Part shown: positions 1-8,239 of the stretch, piece after piece | Numbering within the stretch: the first letter of the stretch is position 1 | Layout of the letters: every line of letters begins with the position of its first letter | Origin: Sphingomonadales bacterium | Lineage (GTDB): Bacteria; Pseudomonadota; Alphaproteobacteria; Sphingomonadales; Sphingomonadaceae | Direction of reading: 5' to 3' | Assembly: GCA_025360285.1 (NCBI GenBank) | Contig: JANYCM010000266.1 | Span: 1-46,654, forward strand | Length of the DNA stretch: 46,654 nucleotides | Translations under genes and position numbers: made by a program | Notes under the pieces: generated by a model | What the model saw: the letters and a program-made list of their open reading frames with translations, nothing else | Database searches by the model: none | What the model was told of the DNA's origin: nothing

Positions 1-212
1 CCGCGCCGGCCCTTCAGTGTTTCGCCGATCAGCGTTTCGTTGCGGCCGACGCCATAGATGCGCGCCGTATCGAGATGATCATAGCCAAGATCGAGCGCGC
101 GGTGCAGAAGGCGGGCGCCATCGGCCGGCGCCGGCGGCCGGCCATAGGCGTGCGACAAGGACATGCAGCCAAGGCCGATGGGGTTCACCGTGCGTCCGGC
201 AAGTTGCGTCAT
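1..212 (-). CDS. Aldo/keto reductase, N-terminal part (cut by window edge)
   Basis: Only the first 70 or so residues lie in the window; the gene runs off the left edge. The ATG is at 212 and translation begins MTQLAGRTVNPIGLGCMSLS. The segment DTARIYGVGRNE carries the Asp (residue 48) and Tyr (residue 53) of the aldo/keto reductase catalytic tetrad, and the Asn-Pro-Ile-Gly-Leu-Gly-Cys start matches the first strand of the family's TIM barrel. Members are NADPH-dependent cytoplasmic oxidoreductases acting on aldehydes, ketones or sugars; the substrate cannot be told here. It is read in the same direction as the TonB receptor gene, 59 bp downstream of that gene's stop. Confidence 0.85.
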   Translation of the reverse strand, partial: MTQLAGRTVNPIGLGCMSLSHAYGRPPAPADGARLLHRALDLGYDHLDTARIYGVGRNETLIGETLKGRR

Positions 213-271
213 GTTCCAAGTCCTTTTGGGCGCCCGTGCGCCGAATCAAAAGCCATTGTCGCGGCGATCCG

Positions 272-2320
272 CTACCGCCGCAACCGCAGCCCGAGCGTGA
301 TCGTCCGCGGCGTGCCGCGATCGATGATGCCGTTGGTCGAAATGCCCGAATCGATCGCCGTATCGGTCAGATTCTCGCAGGCCAAGGTTGCGGTGATGCC
401 GCGCCCGATGGGCAGTTCGGCGATGGCATCGAGCGTCGCCGCGTCGCCCAGACGGCGCTGGCCCAGATCGTCCTCGGCCTGGCCGCTGACATAGCGCCCG
501 GTCACCGCCAGCCGCGCTCCGGCATAGGGCATCCAGCCCAAGGTGATGCTGCCCTGGTGCGTTGGCGTCTGCGCCGGCGCCAGCCCGTCAAGCGCCGCCG
601 CCAGCCCCGATGCCCGCACGCGGGCGCGGGTATAGGCCCAGGACGCATCGAGGCGCACCGCGCCCAGCCCGACATGCGCCTCGGCCTCCAGCCCCTGCGC
701 GACAATCGCATCAAGATTGCGGCGCTGGCGATAGGTGCCGCCGGCGGCGACAAAGCCGACCTGCGGATAGGTCCCCGGCCCCACCCCCAGCGTCACATTG
801 CCGATGGCATTGTCGAGCCGGTTCCAGAACGCCGTCAGCCCCAGCCGCACATCGCTGAGCGGGCGGTAATCGATCCCCGCCTCGATGCCCTTCAGCCGTT
901 CCGGGGCCAGCGCCGAATTGCTCGCCGTTGCATCGGCGCCGACCCGGAACGGCCGGTAGAGTTCATTAAGCGTCGGCAGGCGATAACCGAGATAGGCGGC
1001 GCTGCGCAGCTTGATGGCGCCGTTCACATCCCAGGCCAGGCCGCCGCGCGCCGTGGGTTCCCAGTGGCTGCGGTCCGCCGGGCGTTCGGTGATCGTCGGT
1101 GCCTGTGTCTGGGCATCGATTTCGGTGAGGAAGCCACCGGCGATGCCCCAGTGATCGATGCGGGCGCCGCCGGTGAGTGTCACCCCGGCCAGCGGCGTTG
1201 CCGACACTTCGGCATAGCCGCCGACAACGCTGTTGACGCCGCCGCCCTGACGCAGGCGGGTGTACAGCCCGGCGATATAGCGCGACCGTTCCTCGGTCCG
1301 GCCCGAATCGCGGCGGGCATCCACGCCCAGCCGCAGGTCAAAGCCGCGTGTCGGTGGCCGCACCTCCAGCTTGCCGCCAACCCCCGTCGCCGGGGTGTTG
1401 TACTGGTCGAGCGACGGGGTGGCGACAGTGCGCGTCGCATCGAGCGCCACGACACTGTTGGCAAAGGTCATCACCTGCCCATAGGCCAGCGCCTGCCATT
1501 GCCACGCCCCCTGGCCGAGCAGGCCGATGCTCGCAGTGGCCCCCCGCACATCGGTGGCATTGCCGGCGATGCCGCGCACCCGCTGATCGAAAAAGCCCAG
1601 CGCATTGACCAGCAATTGCGTGTCGGGGGCGATGGTCAGCGCCGTATGCAGCCCGGCGCTCGCCTGGTTATAGCGCGCCGCGATATCGGCGGGGCCGCGC
1701 TGATTGGCCGGGATGATGACATAGCCGTCACCGCGATCGAAGCGCCCGAAAACGGCGGCGCTGCCTTGGCCGAGACGTGCGCTGAGCACGCCGTCCGCCG
1801 TCACGGCATTGCGGCTGCCGGCGGCGATGCCGGCCTGCACCAGCGGTTGCCCGGCCGGATCGGCTGACAGCAATTCGATGGTGCCCGCCAGCGCCCCGGT
1901 GCCGAATGCCCCGGCGCCGGCGCCGCGCGTCACCCGCACTGCCCCCAGCCGTTCGGGGGCCAGTGCGAACCAGGGGATATAGCCGGCAAACGGGTCGGCG
2001 ACCGGCGCACCATCGAGCAGCACCAGCGCCCGGGACGAGGCATTGCCGCCGAGCGCACGCAGGGTGGCGCCCTGGCTGGTCGGGTTGGCGGTGCGGCTGT
2101 CGGTGCGCCGGAACTGCTGAAAACCGGCGACATCGCGCAGCACGTCTTCGATGCGGCCCGATGCGCTGCCGCTCAGCCGTTCGGCGGGGATGGTGACGAT
2201 ATCATAGGCCGCATCGCCGCGCGGCTGCGGCAGGGCAGTGACGATGATCTCGCCGGGTTCGGCGGCTTGTGCCGGGGCCGCCAGCGCGGCGACAAACAAC
2301 GGAGCGAGGGATCGTGACAT
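272..2320 (-). CDS. TonB-dependent outer-membrane receptor (682 aa)
   Basis: An outer-membrane, energy-coupled transporter by family. It starts with a signal peptide (MSRSLAPLFVAALAAPAQA, cleavage before AEPGE), followed by a TonB-box-like EIIVTA. The plug domain (about residues 40-155) contains the usual VLLDGAPVADP and VRVTRGAGAGAFGTGALAG stretches. The rest is beta-barrel rich in aromatic/glycine strands and ends ITLGLRLRR, a typical terminal strand although the last residue is Arg rather than Phe. The length fits the smaller receptors of the BtuB/FepA class. The start lies 57 bp after the stop of pgaD on the same strand, so it may be read through from the pga genes. The substrate is unknown; a siderophore, cobalamin-like ligand or saccharide is possible. 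Confidence 0.9.
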   Translation of the reverse strand: MSRSLAPLFVAALAAPAQAAEPGEIIVTALPQPRGDAAYDIVTIPAERLSGSASGRIEDVLRDVAGFQQFRRTDSRTANPTSQGATLRALGGNASSRALVLLDGAPVADPFAGYIPWFALAPERLGAVRVTRGAGAGAFGTGALAGTIELLSADPAGQPLVQAGIAAGSRNAVTADGVLSARLGQGSAAVFGRFDRGDGYVIIPANQRGPADIAARYNQASAGLHTALTIAPDTQLLVNALGFFDQRVRGIAGNATDVRGATASIGLLGQGAWQWQALAYGQVMTFANSVVALDATRTVATPSLDQYNTPATGVGGKLEVRPPTRGFDLRLGVDARRDSGRTEERSRYIAGLYTRLRQGGGVNSVVGGYAEVSATPLAGVTLTGGARIDHWGIAGGFLTEIDAQTQAPTITERPADRSHWEPTARGGLAWDVNGAIKLRSAAYLGYRLPTLNELYRPFRVGADATASNSALAPERLKGIEAGIDYRPLSDVRLGLTAFWNRLDNAIGNVTLGVGPGTYPQVGFVAAGGTYRQRRNLDAIVAQGLEAEAHVGLGAVRLDASWAYTRARVRASGLAAALDGLAPAQTPTHQGSITLGWMPYAGARLAVTGRYVSGQAEDDLGQRRLGDAATLDAIAELPIGRGITATLACENLTDTAIDSGISTNGIIDRGTPRTITLGLRLRR

Positions 2321-2377
2321 GGCACCGCGACTGACATCGCCGCCGCCGCTTGTCCACCGACTTGCGGCGGGCCTTGC

Positions 2378-2881
2378 TCAGCCGATCGCCGAAACCGGTT
2401 CCGGATCCGCCGCTGCCACCTTGCGTGCCCGCGGCCGCCGCACCCGGCCCAGATCAGCATCGGGCGTGATGCCGGTAATGCCGCCATCGGCGTTGAAATG
2501 CACCGTCACCAGCCGGGCAGGCAGGGCGGTGGTAAGTACCTCGGCGGCAACGCCGAACACCTGTGATACCTCGCCAGGTGGAACGAGCGCCGGCTTGTCC
2601 CGCAGCCGCGCGCCGCGGGCGATCTGCCCCATCGTCCAGAACGCCCATAGCCCAACCAGCACCGCGATCATGCTAGTGGCGATGCCGAAAAGATCTTGCA
2701 GGGATCGCCAGCCGCCCAGCCAGACGACTTCCTGCGCCAGCACATGAAACCCCATCAGCCAGCCGCCGACGATAACCAAGGGCATCAGGAACCAGCCCCA
2801 GCACAGCAATGACAGCAGCAGCGCGCCATGGCGTTGCCGCGGGCTTTGCAGATGTGGCAGGTTGATGATCAGCGTCGTCAT
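2378..2881 (-). CDS. pgaD: PgaD-like inner-membrane subunit of PNAG synthase
   Basis: A 167-residue protein starting MTTLIINLPHLQSPRQRHGA. Its ATG overlaps the stop of pgaC by four bases (ATGA), which decides this start over a longer upstream extension. Two hydrophobic helices (about residues 20-45 and 60-85) are followed by a cytoplasmic tail rich in Arg, Ala and Pro. In E. coli PgaD is the small two-helix partner that PgaC needs to polymerise poly-beta-1,6-N-acetylglucosamine, and the pair is activated by cyclic di-GMP. The identification rests on size, two helices and position directly after pgaC; primary sequence similarity in this family is low. Confidence 0.75.
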   Translation of the reverse strand: MTTLIINLPHLQSPRQRHGALLLSLLCWGWFLMPLVIVGGWLMGFHVLAQEVVWLGGWRSLQDLFGIATSMIAVLVGLWAFWTMGQIARGARLRDKPALVPPGEVSQVFGVAAEVLTTALPARLVTVHFNADGGITGITPDADLGRVRRPRARKVAAADPEPVSAIG

Positions 2882-4251
2882 GATGCGCGCAAACCCCGAT
2901 CGCTGGTGCCCCAGATAGCGGCCTTGCCGCTTTTGCGGCCCAAAGCCCGATAGACGCCCACAAGCGCCGTTGAGACGCCAATCATCCAATACGCGATCGG
3001 ATACCAGATAATCCAGAAATAATAGCGACCCAGGCCGCCAGCGCGCGATTCATAACGTGAATCGATGAACAGGCTGGTGCCGAACTGGAACAGGCAGGTG
3101 ATCGACAGCAGCACACTGAACCAGCGCGGCATCACATCGACCTGCCAGCCGAAACTATCGGGTTCGATGGTGTGGACCAGCGCCGCCAGCAGCGCCAGGG
3201 TAAGCAGATACGACCAGATGACGCTGACCCAATATTCCAGGTACAGCGGCCACAGCGCCCGCGCCTGCCAGCGCAGGATGCGCGGCGTGTAACGCAACAT
3301 TGCCTCCGCGCCGCCCTGGGCCCAGCGAGCGCGTTGCCGCCACAGGCCGCGGACGCTTTCGGGCATCAGCACCCAGCACAGGGCGTTGGGTTCAAAGCGA
3401 ATGCGCCAGCCTGCCAGTTGCAGTTTCCAGGAAATGTCGATGTCCTCGGTCACCATGTCGGTGGACCAGTAACCAACCTCGTGCAGCGCCGACCGGCGGA
3501 AGGCGGCGATCACCCCCGATACGGTGAAGATGCGGCCATAGGCCTGTTGGGCCCGCTTGATCATGCCGACGATCGCCGAAAATTCGCCGACCTGGATGCG
3601 GCCGATCAACGTGGTGCGGTTGCGCACGCGCGGATTGCCGGTCACGGCGCCGACGCTGGCATCGGCGAGGAAATGCCGCACCAGCCAGGTGGTGGCCTCG
3701 GGCGACAGCAGCGAATCGCCGTCGATGCCGATCAATATCTCACTTTCCGACAGCATTGCGGCGGTGCGCAGCCCCATCGCCTTGCCCTGGTTGGTGGCCA
3801 GGTTGATGACGCGCATGTTGGGCGTGCGCAGTGCCAGGTCGGTCAGGATTTCCAGCGTATTGTCGGTGCTGCCATCGTTGATCGCGATGATTTCGAAATT
3901 GGGGTAATTCTGCCGCGCGGCAAAGGCGATGGTATCGCGCAGATTATCGCCTTCGTTATGGCACGGCACCAGGATCGAAACGCTGGGGTAGCGTTCAAGC
4001 TGGGGCAGGGCGCCATAGATATCGGGCTTTCGCCATTCGTTGCGCAGGTAGAAGATGATGGCGCCGATCATCCAGACATAGGCCATGACCAGCGGGTAAT
4101 AAAAGATCAGCCGCACGGAATCGAGCAGCACATGGGCGCTGTGCCGGGCGACATGCACGACATCGCCGATGCCGCCGAACATCACTGCGGCGCCATCGGC
4201 GACCATGATGGCGGCGCCAACGGGCATCACGGCTACGCCCAAGACCATCAT
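2878..4251 (-). CDS. pgaC: Poly-beta-1,6-N-acetyl-D-glucosamine synthase PgaC
   Basis: A membrane-bound family 2 glycosyltransferase of about 457 residues that polymerises UDP-GlcNAc into the biofilm polysaccharide PNAG. N-terminal membrane helices (about residues 45-70) precede the catalytic domain. Counting from a GTG one codon upstream at 4254, this domain shows SILVPCHNEGDN (93-104), INDGST (125-130), the metal-binding DGDS (178-181), the TED acceptor motif (269-271) and QRARW (307-311), the QxxRW signature of processive enzymes. Two or more C-terminal helices follow. The ATG at 4251 overlaps the pgaB stop as TGATG, so that start is chosen. The gene sits between pgaB and pgaD in an overlapping operon. 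Confidence 0.9.
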   Translation of the reverse strand: MMVLGVAVMPVGAAIMVADGAAVMFGGIGDVVHVARHSAHVLLDSVRLIFYYPLVMAYVWMIGAIIFYLRNEWRKPDIYGALPQLERYPSVSILVPCHNEGDNLRDTIAFAARQNYPNFEIIAINDGSTDNTLEILTDLALRTPNMRVINLATNQGKAMGLRTAAMLSESEILIGIDGDSLLSPEATTWLVRHFLADASVGAVTGNPRVRNRTTLIGRIQVGEFSAIVGMIKRAQQAYGRIFTVSGVIAAFRRSALHEVGYWSTDMVTEDIDISWKLQLAGWRIRFEPNALCWVLMPESVRGLWRQRARWAQGGAEAMLRYTPRILRWQARALWPLYLEYWVSVIWSYLLTLALLAALVHTIEPDSFGWQVDVMPRWFSVLLSITCLFQFGTSLFIDSRYESRAGGLGRYYFWIIWYPIAYWMIGVSTALVGVYRALGRKSGKAAIWGTSDRGLRAS

Positions 4252-6209
4252 CACGGCTGCGCCGGAAGCGCGAAGACTTGCTTCAGCAGCGCCAGCCGCG
4301 GCTGATCATGATGGCCGTCATCGGGATAATAGCCGATGTTGCGCACCCCGGCGGCGCGCAGCAGGTCGATCTGGCGGGTGAATACGTCGGGCGCAATCGG
4401 CTGGTGTGATCGCCAATCGACCGATTGCAGTTCGAATACCGTGCGGTCGATGCCGCCGGGTTGCTTCGCCACTTCGGCGACCAGATGGTTCAGCCAGCGT
4501 TCGGCATTATCGGCCTCTTCCATCGCTGGCATCGCTTCGACGGCGACATAGTCATAATGCTTCAGGAAGGCGGGCAGCGACTGGGCATACCATTCCTCGG
4601 CATCGGTTTGCAGGATCGGCCGCGAATAGATGTTGCGCGCCGTCTTGATGTACGACCGGTACACCCGCACCCGCGCTGCCAGTTCATCGGTAAAACCGGT
4701 CATCTGCTGCGTCTTGGCGCGGCCCCAGGCGAGGCGCAGTGCCGGTGTGGCGCGCAGCGCATCGACCGACGCCGGCAAGCCAGTCGCCTTGTGGACCGCC
4801 GCCAGCGCGACCGGCGACGCATCCTCATAATCCGACAAAATGCCGTCATCATGGAACAACAGCCCGTCAAAGGCGGCATATTTGGCCAGATCCTCGTACA
4901 AATCCCCCACCCAGCGCCGCGCATCGGCATTATAGGGTGACAGGCGGGTGTAGATATGGCGTGACGGCTGGGCGCGGCCATCGCGCCATTCCTTGACATA
5001 CCAGGCGTCGGGCAGATTGGCCTTGAAGGCCATCATCGGCATCCAGGCATAGACTTTGACATTGGCGCGGTTCTTCAACTGGGCGGCGGTATAGCCGAAC
5101 AGATCGGCCTTCACCGGCAGGTGGCGGTTGGGGAAATACAGGGCATCGGCATTGCCGTCGCCATCCGGGTCGGAATAGGCCTGCAAATACACCGTGGTGG
5201 CGCCACTGGCGGCGACCCGGCTGACCAGCGCATCCAGGTTGCGCCGTTGCTGGGCCGGGTCGCGGTCCCAGATATAGTCGAGATCGACATGCATAACCCG
5301 CTGCGCCCGGTCGGCGCGCAGGCTGGTGATGATACTGGCGAACTGCGGCACTTCGGGGTCATCGGTCATGATCAGCCGGTCGATCAGCGCCAGGCTGCTG
5401 CGGACATCATTGGCGCCATCGGATTCGGCAAGTGTGATCGGCATGCCGGCCGCCCTGGCGGCATCGATGGCGATATTATTATATTCGCCGAACGGCCACA
5501 CCAGCACGCGCGGTCGCTTGCCGGTTTCCCTGAAGATGAAATCCGAACTTTTCTGCATGCCAACCCGCAGCCGCCGGGCATATTCGGCATCGCTTTCGTA
5601 CCGCCCCTCGCGGGCCAGATACCGCCGGGTCGTCACCGCGGCCGCATAGCCGCCTTGCGGGTTGGAATCGATGCCATGATGCATGTCGAAGGTGTGCGAG
5701 GCGATTTCGACGAGGTCGGATTTCTGCAGTTCGCGGACCTGCGCCCAGGTCAGCACCGGCTTGTTGCCGGGCACATCCGGCGTGGCGGTGCGATTCATCC
5801 AGGTGCCGATGATCGCTTCCACAGCAGGGATATGGCGGGCCTTCAGGATCGGGAAGACGCGGGTGTAAAAGCTTTCAAAACCATCATCGAAGGTGAGCAG
5901 TACCGCCTTGTCGGGCAACGGCGCCTTGCCTTCATGGGCGTCGATGATCTGCTGGATGCTGATAAAATGATAGCCATTGTCCGCCAGCCAATCGAGATGT
6001 TCGGCAAAGTTGCGGCTGGCGACGGCCATGCGATCAAATGGCGGCAGCTTGCTGCCATCCTGCGGTATATCGTGATAGCTGAGGACAATATAATGCCCGG
6101 CCGGCACGCTGGTAGGCGCTGTGACACTGGCCACCACCGGCCCGCCGCCAAACATCACGGCCATCGCCAACAGCAGCGCGAGCCAGCGACCGACCGAAAA
6201 TCTGGGCAT
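4251..6209 (-). CDS. pgaB: PgaB: PNAG N-deacetylase with C-terminal glycoside hydrolase domain
   Basis: A two-domain export enzyme of 652 residues. The N-terminal signal/anchor (MPRFSVGRWLALLLAMAVMF) lacks an obvious lipobox Cys, unlike the E. coli lipoprotein. The polysaccharide deacetylase domain has SYHD (44-47), TFDDG (106-110) and SHTFDMHH (171-178), the metal-binding His/Asp set. The C-terminal domain begins at about residue 290 (MHVDLDYIWDRDPAQQRRNLDALV) and carries the FHDDGILSDYEDA segment typical of the PgaB GH153-like barrel. In characterised systems PgaB partly deacetylates PNAG in the periplasm and cleaves it. ATG 6209 is preferred, although no strong ribosome-binding site is seen; an open frame continues upstream to 6326. 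It is the first gene of the minus-strand pga operon. Confidence 0.9.
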   Translation of the reverse strand: MPRFSVGRWLALLLAMAVMFGGGPVVASVTAPTSVPAGHYIVLSYHDIPQDGSKLPPFDRMAVASRNFAEHLDWLADNGYHFISIQQIIDAHEGKAPLPDKAVLLTFDDGFESFYTRVFPILKARHIPAVEAIIGTWMNRTATPDVPGNKPVLTWAQVRELQKSDLVEIASHTFDMHHGIDSNPQGGYAAAVTTRRYLAREGRYESDAEYARRLRVGMQKSSDFIFRETGKRPRVLVWPFGEYNNIAIDAARAAGMPITLAESDGANDVRSSLALIDRLIMTDDPEVPQFASIITSLRADRAQRVMHVDLDYIWDRDPAQQRRNLDALVSRVAASGATTVYLQAYSDPDGDGNADALYFPNRHLPVKADLFGYTAAQLKNRANVKVYAWMPMMAFKANLPDAWYVKEWRDGRAQPSRHIYTRLSPYNADARRWVGDLYEDLAKYAAFDGLLFHDDGILSDYEDASPVALAAVHKATGLPASVDALRATPALRLAWGRAKTQQMTGFTDELAARVRVYRSYIKTARNIYSRPILQTDAEEWYAQSLPAFLKHYDYVAVEAMPAMEEADNAERWLNHLVAEVAKQPGGIDRTVFELQSVDWRSHQPIAPDVFTRQIDLLRAAGVRNIGYYPDDGHHDQPRLALLKQVFALPAQP

Positions 6210-6399
6210 AGAAATGATCAGCAACCTTTGCAGTGTCCGCACCGTGAACCCTGCCCACCGCGGCGGCCGGTGATGCGCCGATGTTTCCCTGCCAAGGATA
6301 TAGTGTGTCGTGCCGGGTGGGGACAAGGTTACCGCCGGATTAATTCCGGTTCAGGCGTCCTGGAGCATCTGAAAAACCCCGGCTTTTGTCAACGAAAAT

Positions 6400-6427
6400 G
6401 GCCGGCACCGCAGATACGGTGCCGGCC
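6400..6427 (-). terminator. Rho-independent terminator after the small membrane protein gene
   Basis: A perfect 11-bp inverted repeat (GGCCGGCACCG / CGGTGCCGGCC) with a six-base loop. Read on the minus strand it is followed by ATTTTCGTT. It lies 48 bp beyond the stop of the gene at 6475-6663, which it should terminate, and upstream of pgaB. Confidence 0.75.
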
Positions 6428-6474
6428 GGCAACAAAGCCCCCACGCGCCTCAGCCTCAGCGGCTGATGGCGACA

Positions 6475-6663
6475 TCAGTGGACGTTGACGTTGCCCAGGC
6501 TGCCCATCACGCCAAACGCCTGCAACAGCCACAACACGACGGCGATAACGACGACGATGTTGAGGATATTCTTGATCTTGCCGTCCATCGGCACATAGCT
6601 GTTGACCAGCCAGAGCAGAACACCAACGACAATCAGGGTGATAACAAGGTTCATCAACGGCAT
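6475..6663 (-). CDS. Small two-helix membrane protein (Thivi_2564-like)
   Basis: A 62-residue protein made of two hydrophobic helices (MPLMNLVITLIVVGVLLWLV and NIVVVIAVVLWLLQAFGVMG) joined by a short polar loop, NSYVPMDGKIKNI. This hairpin layout with PMDxKIKxI in the loop resembles the Thivi_2564 family of small bacterial membrane proteins, whose function is not known. The ATG at 6663 is supported by a strong ribosome-binding site, AGGAAAGG, about eight bases upstream. It is a single-gene unit, closed by the hairpin at 6400-6427 and divergent from the beta-helix gene. Confidence 0.75.
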   Translation of the reverse strand: MPLMNLVITLIVVGVLLWLVNSYVPMDGKIKNILNIVVVIAVVLWLLQAFGVMGSLGNVNVH

Positions 6664-6867
6664 GGCGAAACGCCCTTTCCTGGCATGTGGCAACGCGATC
6701 CGAATCTTGGCCCGCGACGAGTATGAAGTTTCGAAACCATGATTGGTTCCGGGATGATTACGCCCCGGAAACCCTAATCCGGCTTCACCACGAAAATCCT
6801 TCGGTCGCCGCCGGGCGCTGCCGTTGCTCCTTTTGTCACCGCCTGCCGCGCCGGCGGTGCCCGTAAA

Positions 6868-6891
6868 AAGGCCAGTAACAAGGCCAGTAAC
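6868..6891 (+). repeat. Tandem 12-bp repeat leading into a ribosome-binding site
   Basis: AAGGCCAGTAAC occurs twice in direct succession (6868-6879 and 6880-6891) and is followed by AAGGAG, the ribosome-binding site of the gene starting at 6905. The Shine-Dalgarno core looks like the start of a third copy. Confidence 0.8.
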
Positions 6892-6904
6892 AAGGAGCGT
6901 ATCA

Positions 6905-8107
6905 ATGCCGGGAAAGACCATCAACGTCAGCAATGCCACCCAATTGCTCGCCGCCGCCCGGCTGGCCAAAAGCGGTGACACGATCCTGTTGGCCAGCGGC
7001 GATTACGGCATTGTCAACCTGTCGGGCCTGCGCCCCACCGGGCTTGTCACCATCAAATCGGCCAATCCCAATGCCGAAGCGAGCTTTTACAAGCTGGGCG
7101 TCACCAACAGCAGCAACATCCTGCTGCAGGACATCAATGTCAGCCACCCGATCAAACCCGGCGACGCCGTGGTTTCGGCGCTGACCGTCAACAAATCCGA
7201 CAATATCACGCTGGTCGGTCTGAATGTCAGCGGATCGCTTGATGGCAACAGCTTCAATGATGGCGCGGGCCTGATCCTGACCGACAGCCATCATGTCACC
7301 GTGCTCGATTCCACCTTCCGGCAGCTCAATGTCGCCGTCACCATCAGCCGGGCGAGTGATCTGATCTTTGCCGGCAACACCGTGACCGAAGCCCGCGAAG
7401 GCATGAACGTGCAGCAGGCGACGCATGCGCTGTTCGAACGCAATTATATTACCAACATGCAGCCCAATTATGCGGCGGGTGATCATCCCGACATGTTTCA
7501 GGTGCAATCCGGCAACGGCGCCGGCGCCAGCAGCGATCTGATCTTCCGGTCCAATGTCATGATCGAAGGCACATCGGGGCCGATTGGCGGCATCTTCATC
7601 CGGTCTGAAAACGTCGGCAATGGCGTGCGCCAAAGCAATATCGTCATCGAAAACAACTTTTACCAGGGCACCTATCGCCACGCCATTTCGGTCAGCAATT
7701 CCGACAATGTCGTTATCGACAACAACACCGTGCTGGCCAGCGACAAGACCGGCGTGCAGCCGGCGATCATCACCTTTGATGATCGCAAGGTGCTGATTTC
7801 CGATAACATAGCCACGTTGATCCTGGATGATCGCTCGCAGCCGAGCACCGGCATCAGCCTGTCGAACAATGTGGCGGTGTGGAACACCCAATCCAAAAGC
7901 GGGTTGGCGGTATCGGCACTGTTCGCGGGCACCGCCGGCGGCCTAGATCTCGGCCGGCTCGATCCGCTCGCCGGCAGCATCGCCGACAAGGCCGGCGCCG
8001 GTTTCCATGCTGTCACCGGCATCGGCAATCTGGCCGGTAGCGTCGCCGCGCAGCTCGCCACTTATCTGCCGATGCTGGATCAGCCGTTCGCGCCGCACTT
8101 TGCCTGA
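6905..8107 (+). CDS. Right-handed parallel beta-helix protein, function unknown
   Basis: About 400 residues. The ATG at 6905 is chosen because AAGGAG lies seven to eight bases upstream; a longer frame from 6824 has low-complexity sequence. The body is a run of short beta-helix rungs with Asn ladders (NSSNILLQDINVS, NKSDNITLVGLNVSG, SRASDLIFAGNTV, NSDNVVIDNNTVL), as in the pectate-lyase-like fold used by polysaccharide lyases, epimerases and surface proteins. No signal peptide is visible after this start, and the C-terminus (about 335-400) is a non-repetitive Ala/Gly/Leu-rich tail that might serve secretion. The catalytic type cannot be stated. It lies divergent from a small membrane protein gene and near the pga operon, so a role in exopolysaccharide handling is only a guess. 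Confidence 0.75.
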   Translation: MPGKTINVSNATQLLAAARLAKSGDTILLASGDYGIVNLSGLRPTGLVTIKSANPNAEASFYKLGVTNSSNILLQDINVSHPIKPGDAVVSALTVNKSDNITLVGLNVSGSLDGNSFNDGAGLILTDSHHVTVLDSTFRQLNVAVTISRASDLIFAGNTVTEAREGMNVQQATHALFERNYITNMQPNYAAGDHPDMFQVQSGNGAGASSDLIFRSNVMIEGTSGPIGGIFIRSENVGNGVRQSNIVIENNFYQGTYRHAISVSNSDNVVIDNNTVLASDKTGVQPAIITFDDRKVLISDNIATLILDDRSQPSTGISLSNNVAVWNTQSKSGLAVSALFAGTAGGLDLGRLDPLAGSIADKAGAGFHAVTGIGNLAGSVAAQLATYLPMLDQPFAPHFA

Positions 8108-8239
8108 TCGGCCACATCGTCGGAGCGTCCCCGCCGTTCCGATGCCGCCGCGCGATCCCCTCTCGCGCGGCGGCCTTGTTCCGGTGTAGATGGCGCCGCC
8201 GCGGCCATTGGGGCTTGCGGGCCAGCAAGGGCCTTGCCG

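Noticed and set aside
17..1867. Long plus-strand open frame (616 codons)
   Set aside because: Antisense to the TonB receptor gene, with Arg/Pro/His-rich low-complexity translation and no recognisable domain.
3172..4305. Plus-strand open frame of 377 codons
   Set aside because: Antisense to pgaC; His/Asp/Gln-rich composition without a domain.
5121..6488. Plus-strand open frame of 455 codons
   Set aside because: Antisense to pgaB, which has full catalytic motifs.
6735..6755. EcfG-type (GGAAC) stress promoter upstream of the small membrane protein gene
   Set aside because: A GGAAC occurs on the minus strand, but no CGTT-like -10 lies at the required 16-18 bases.
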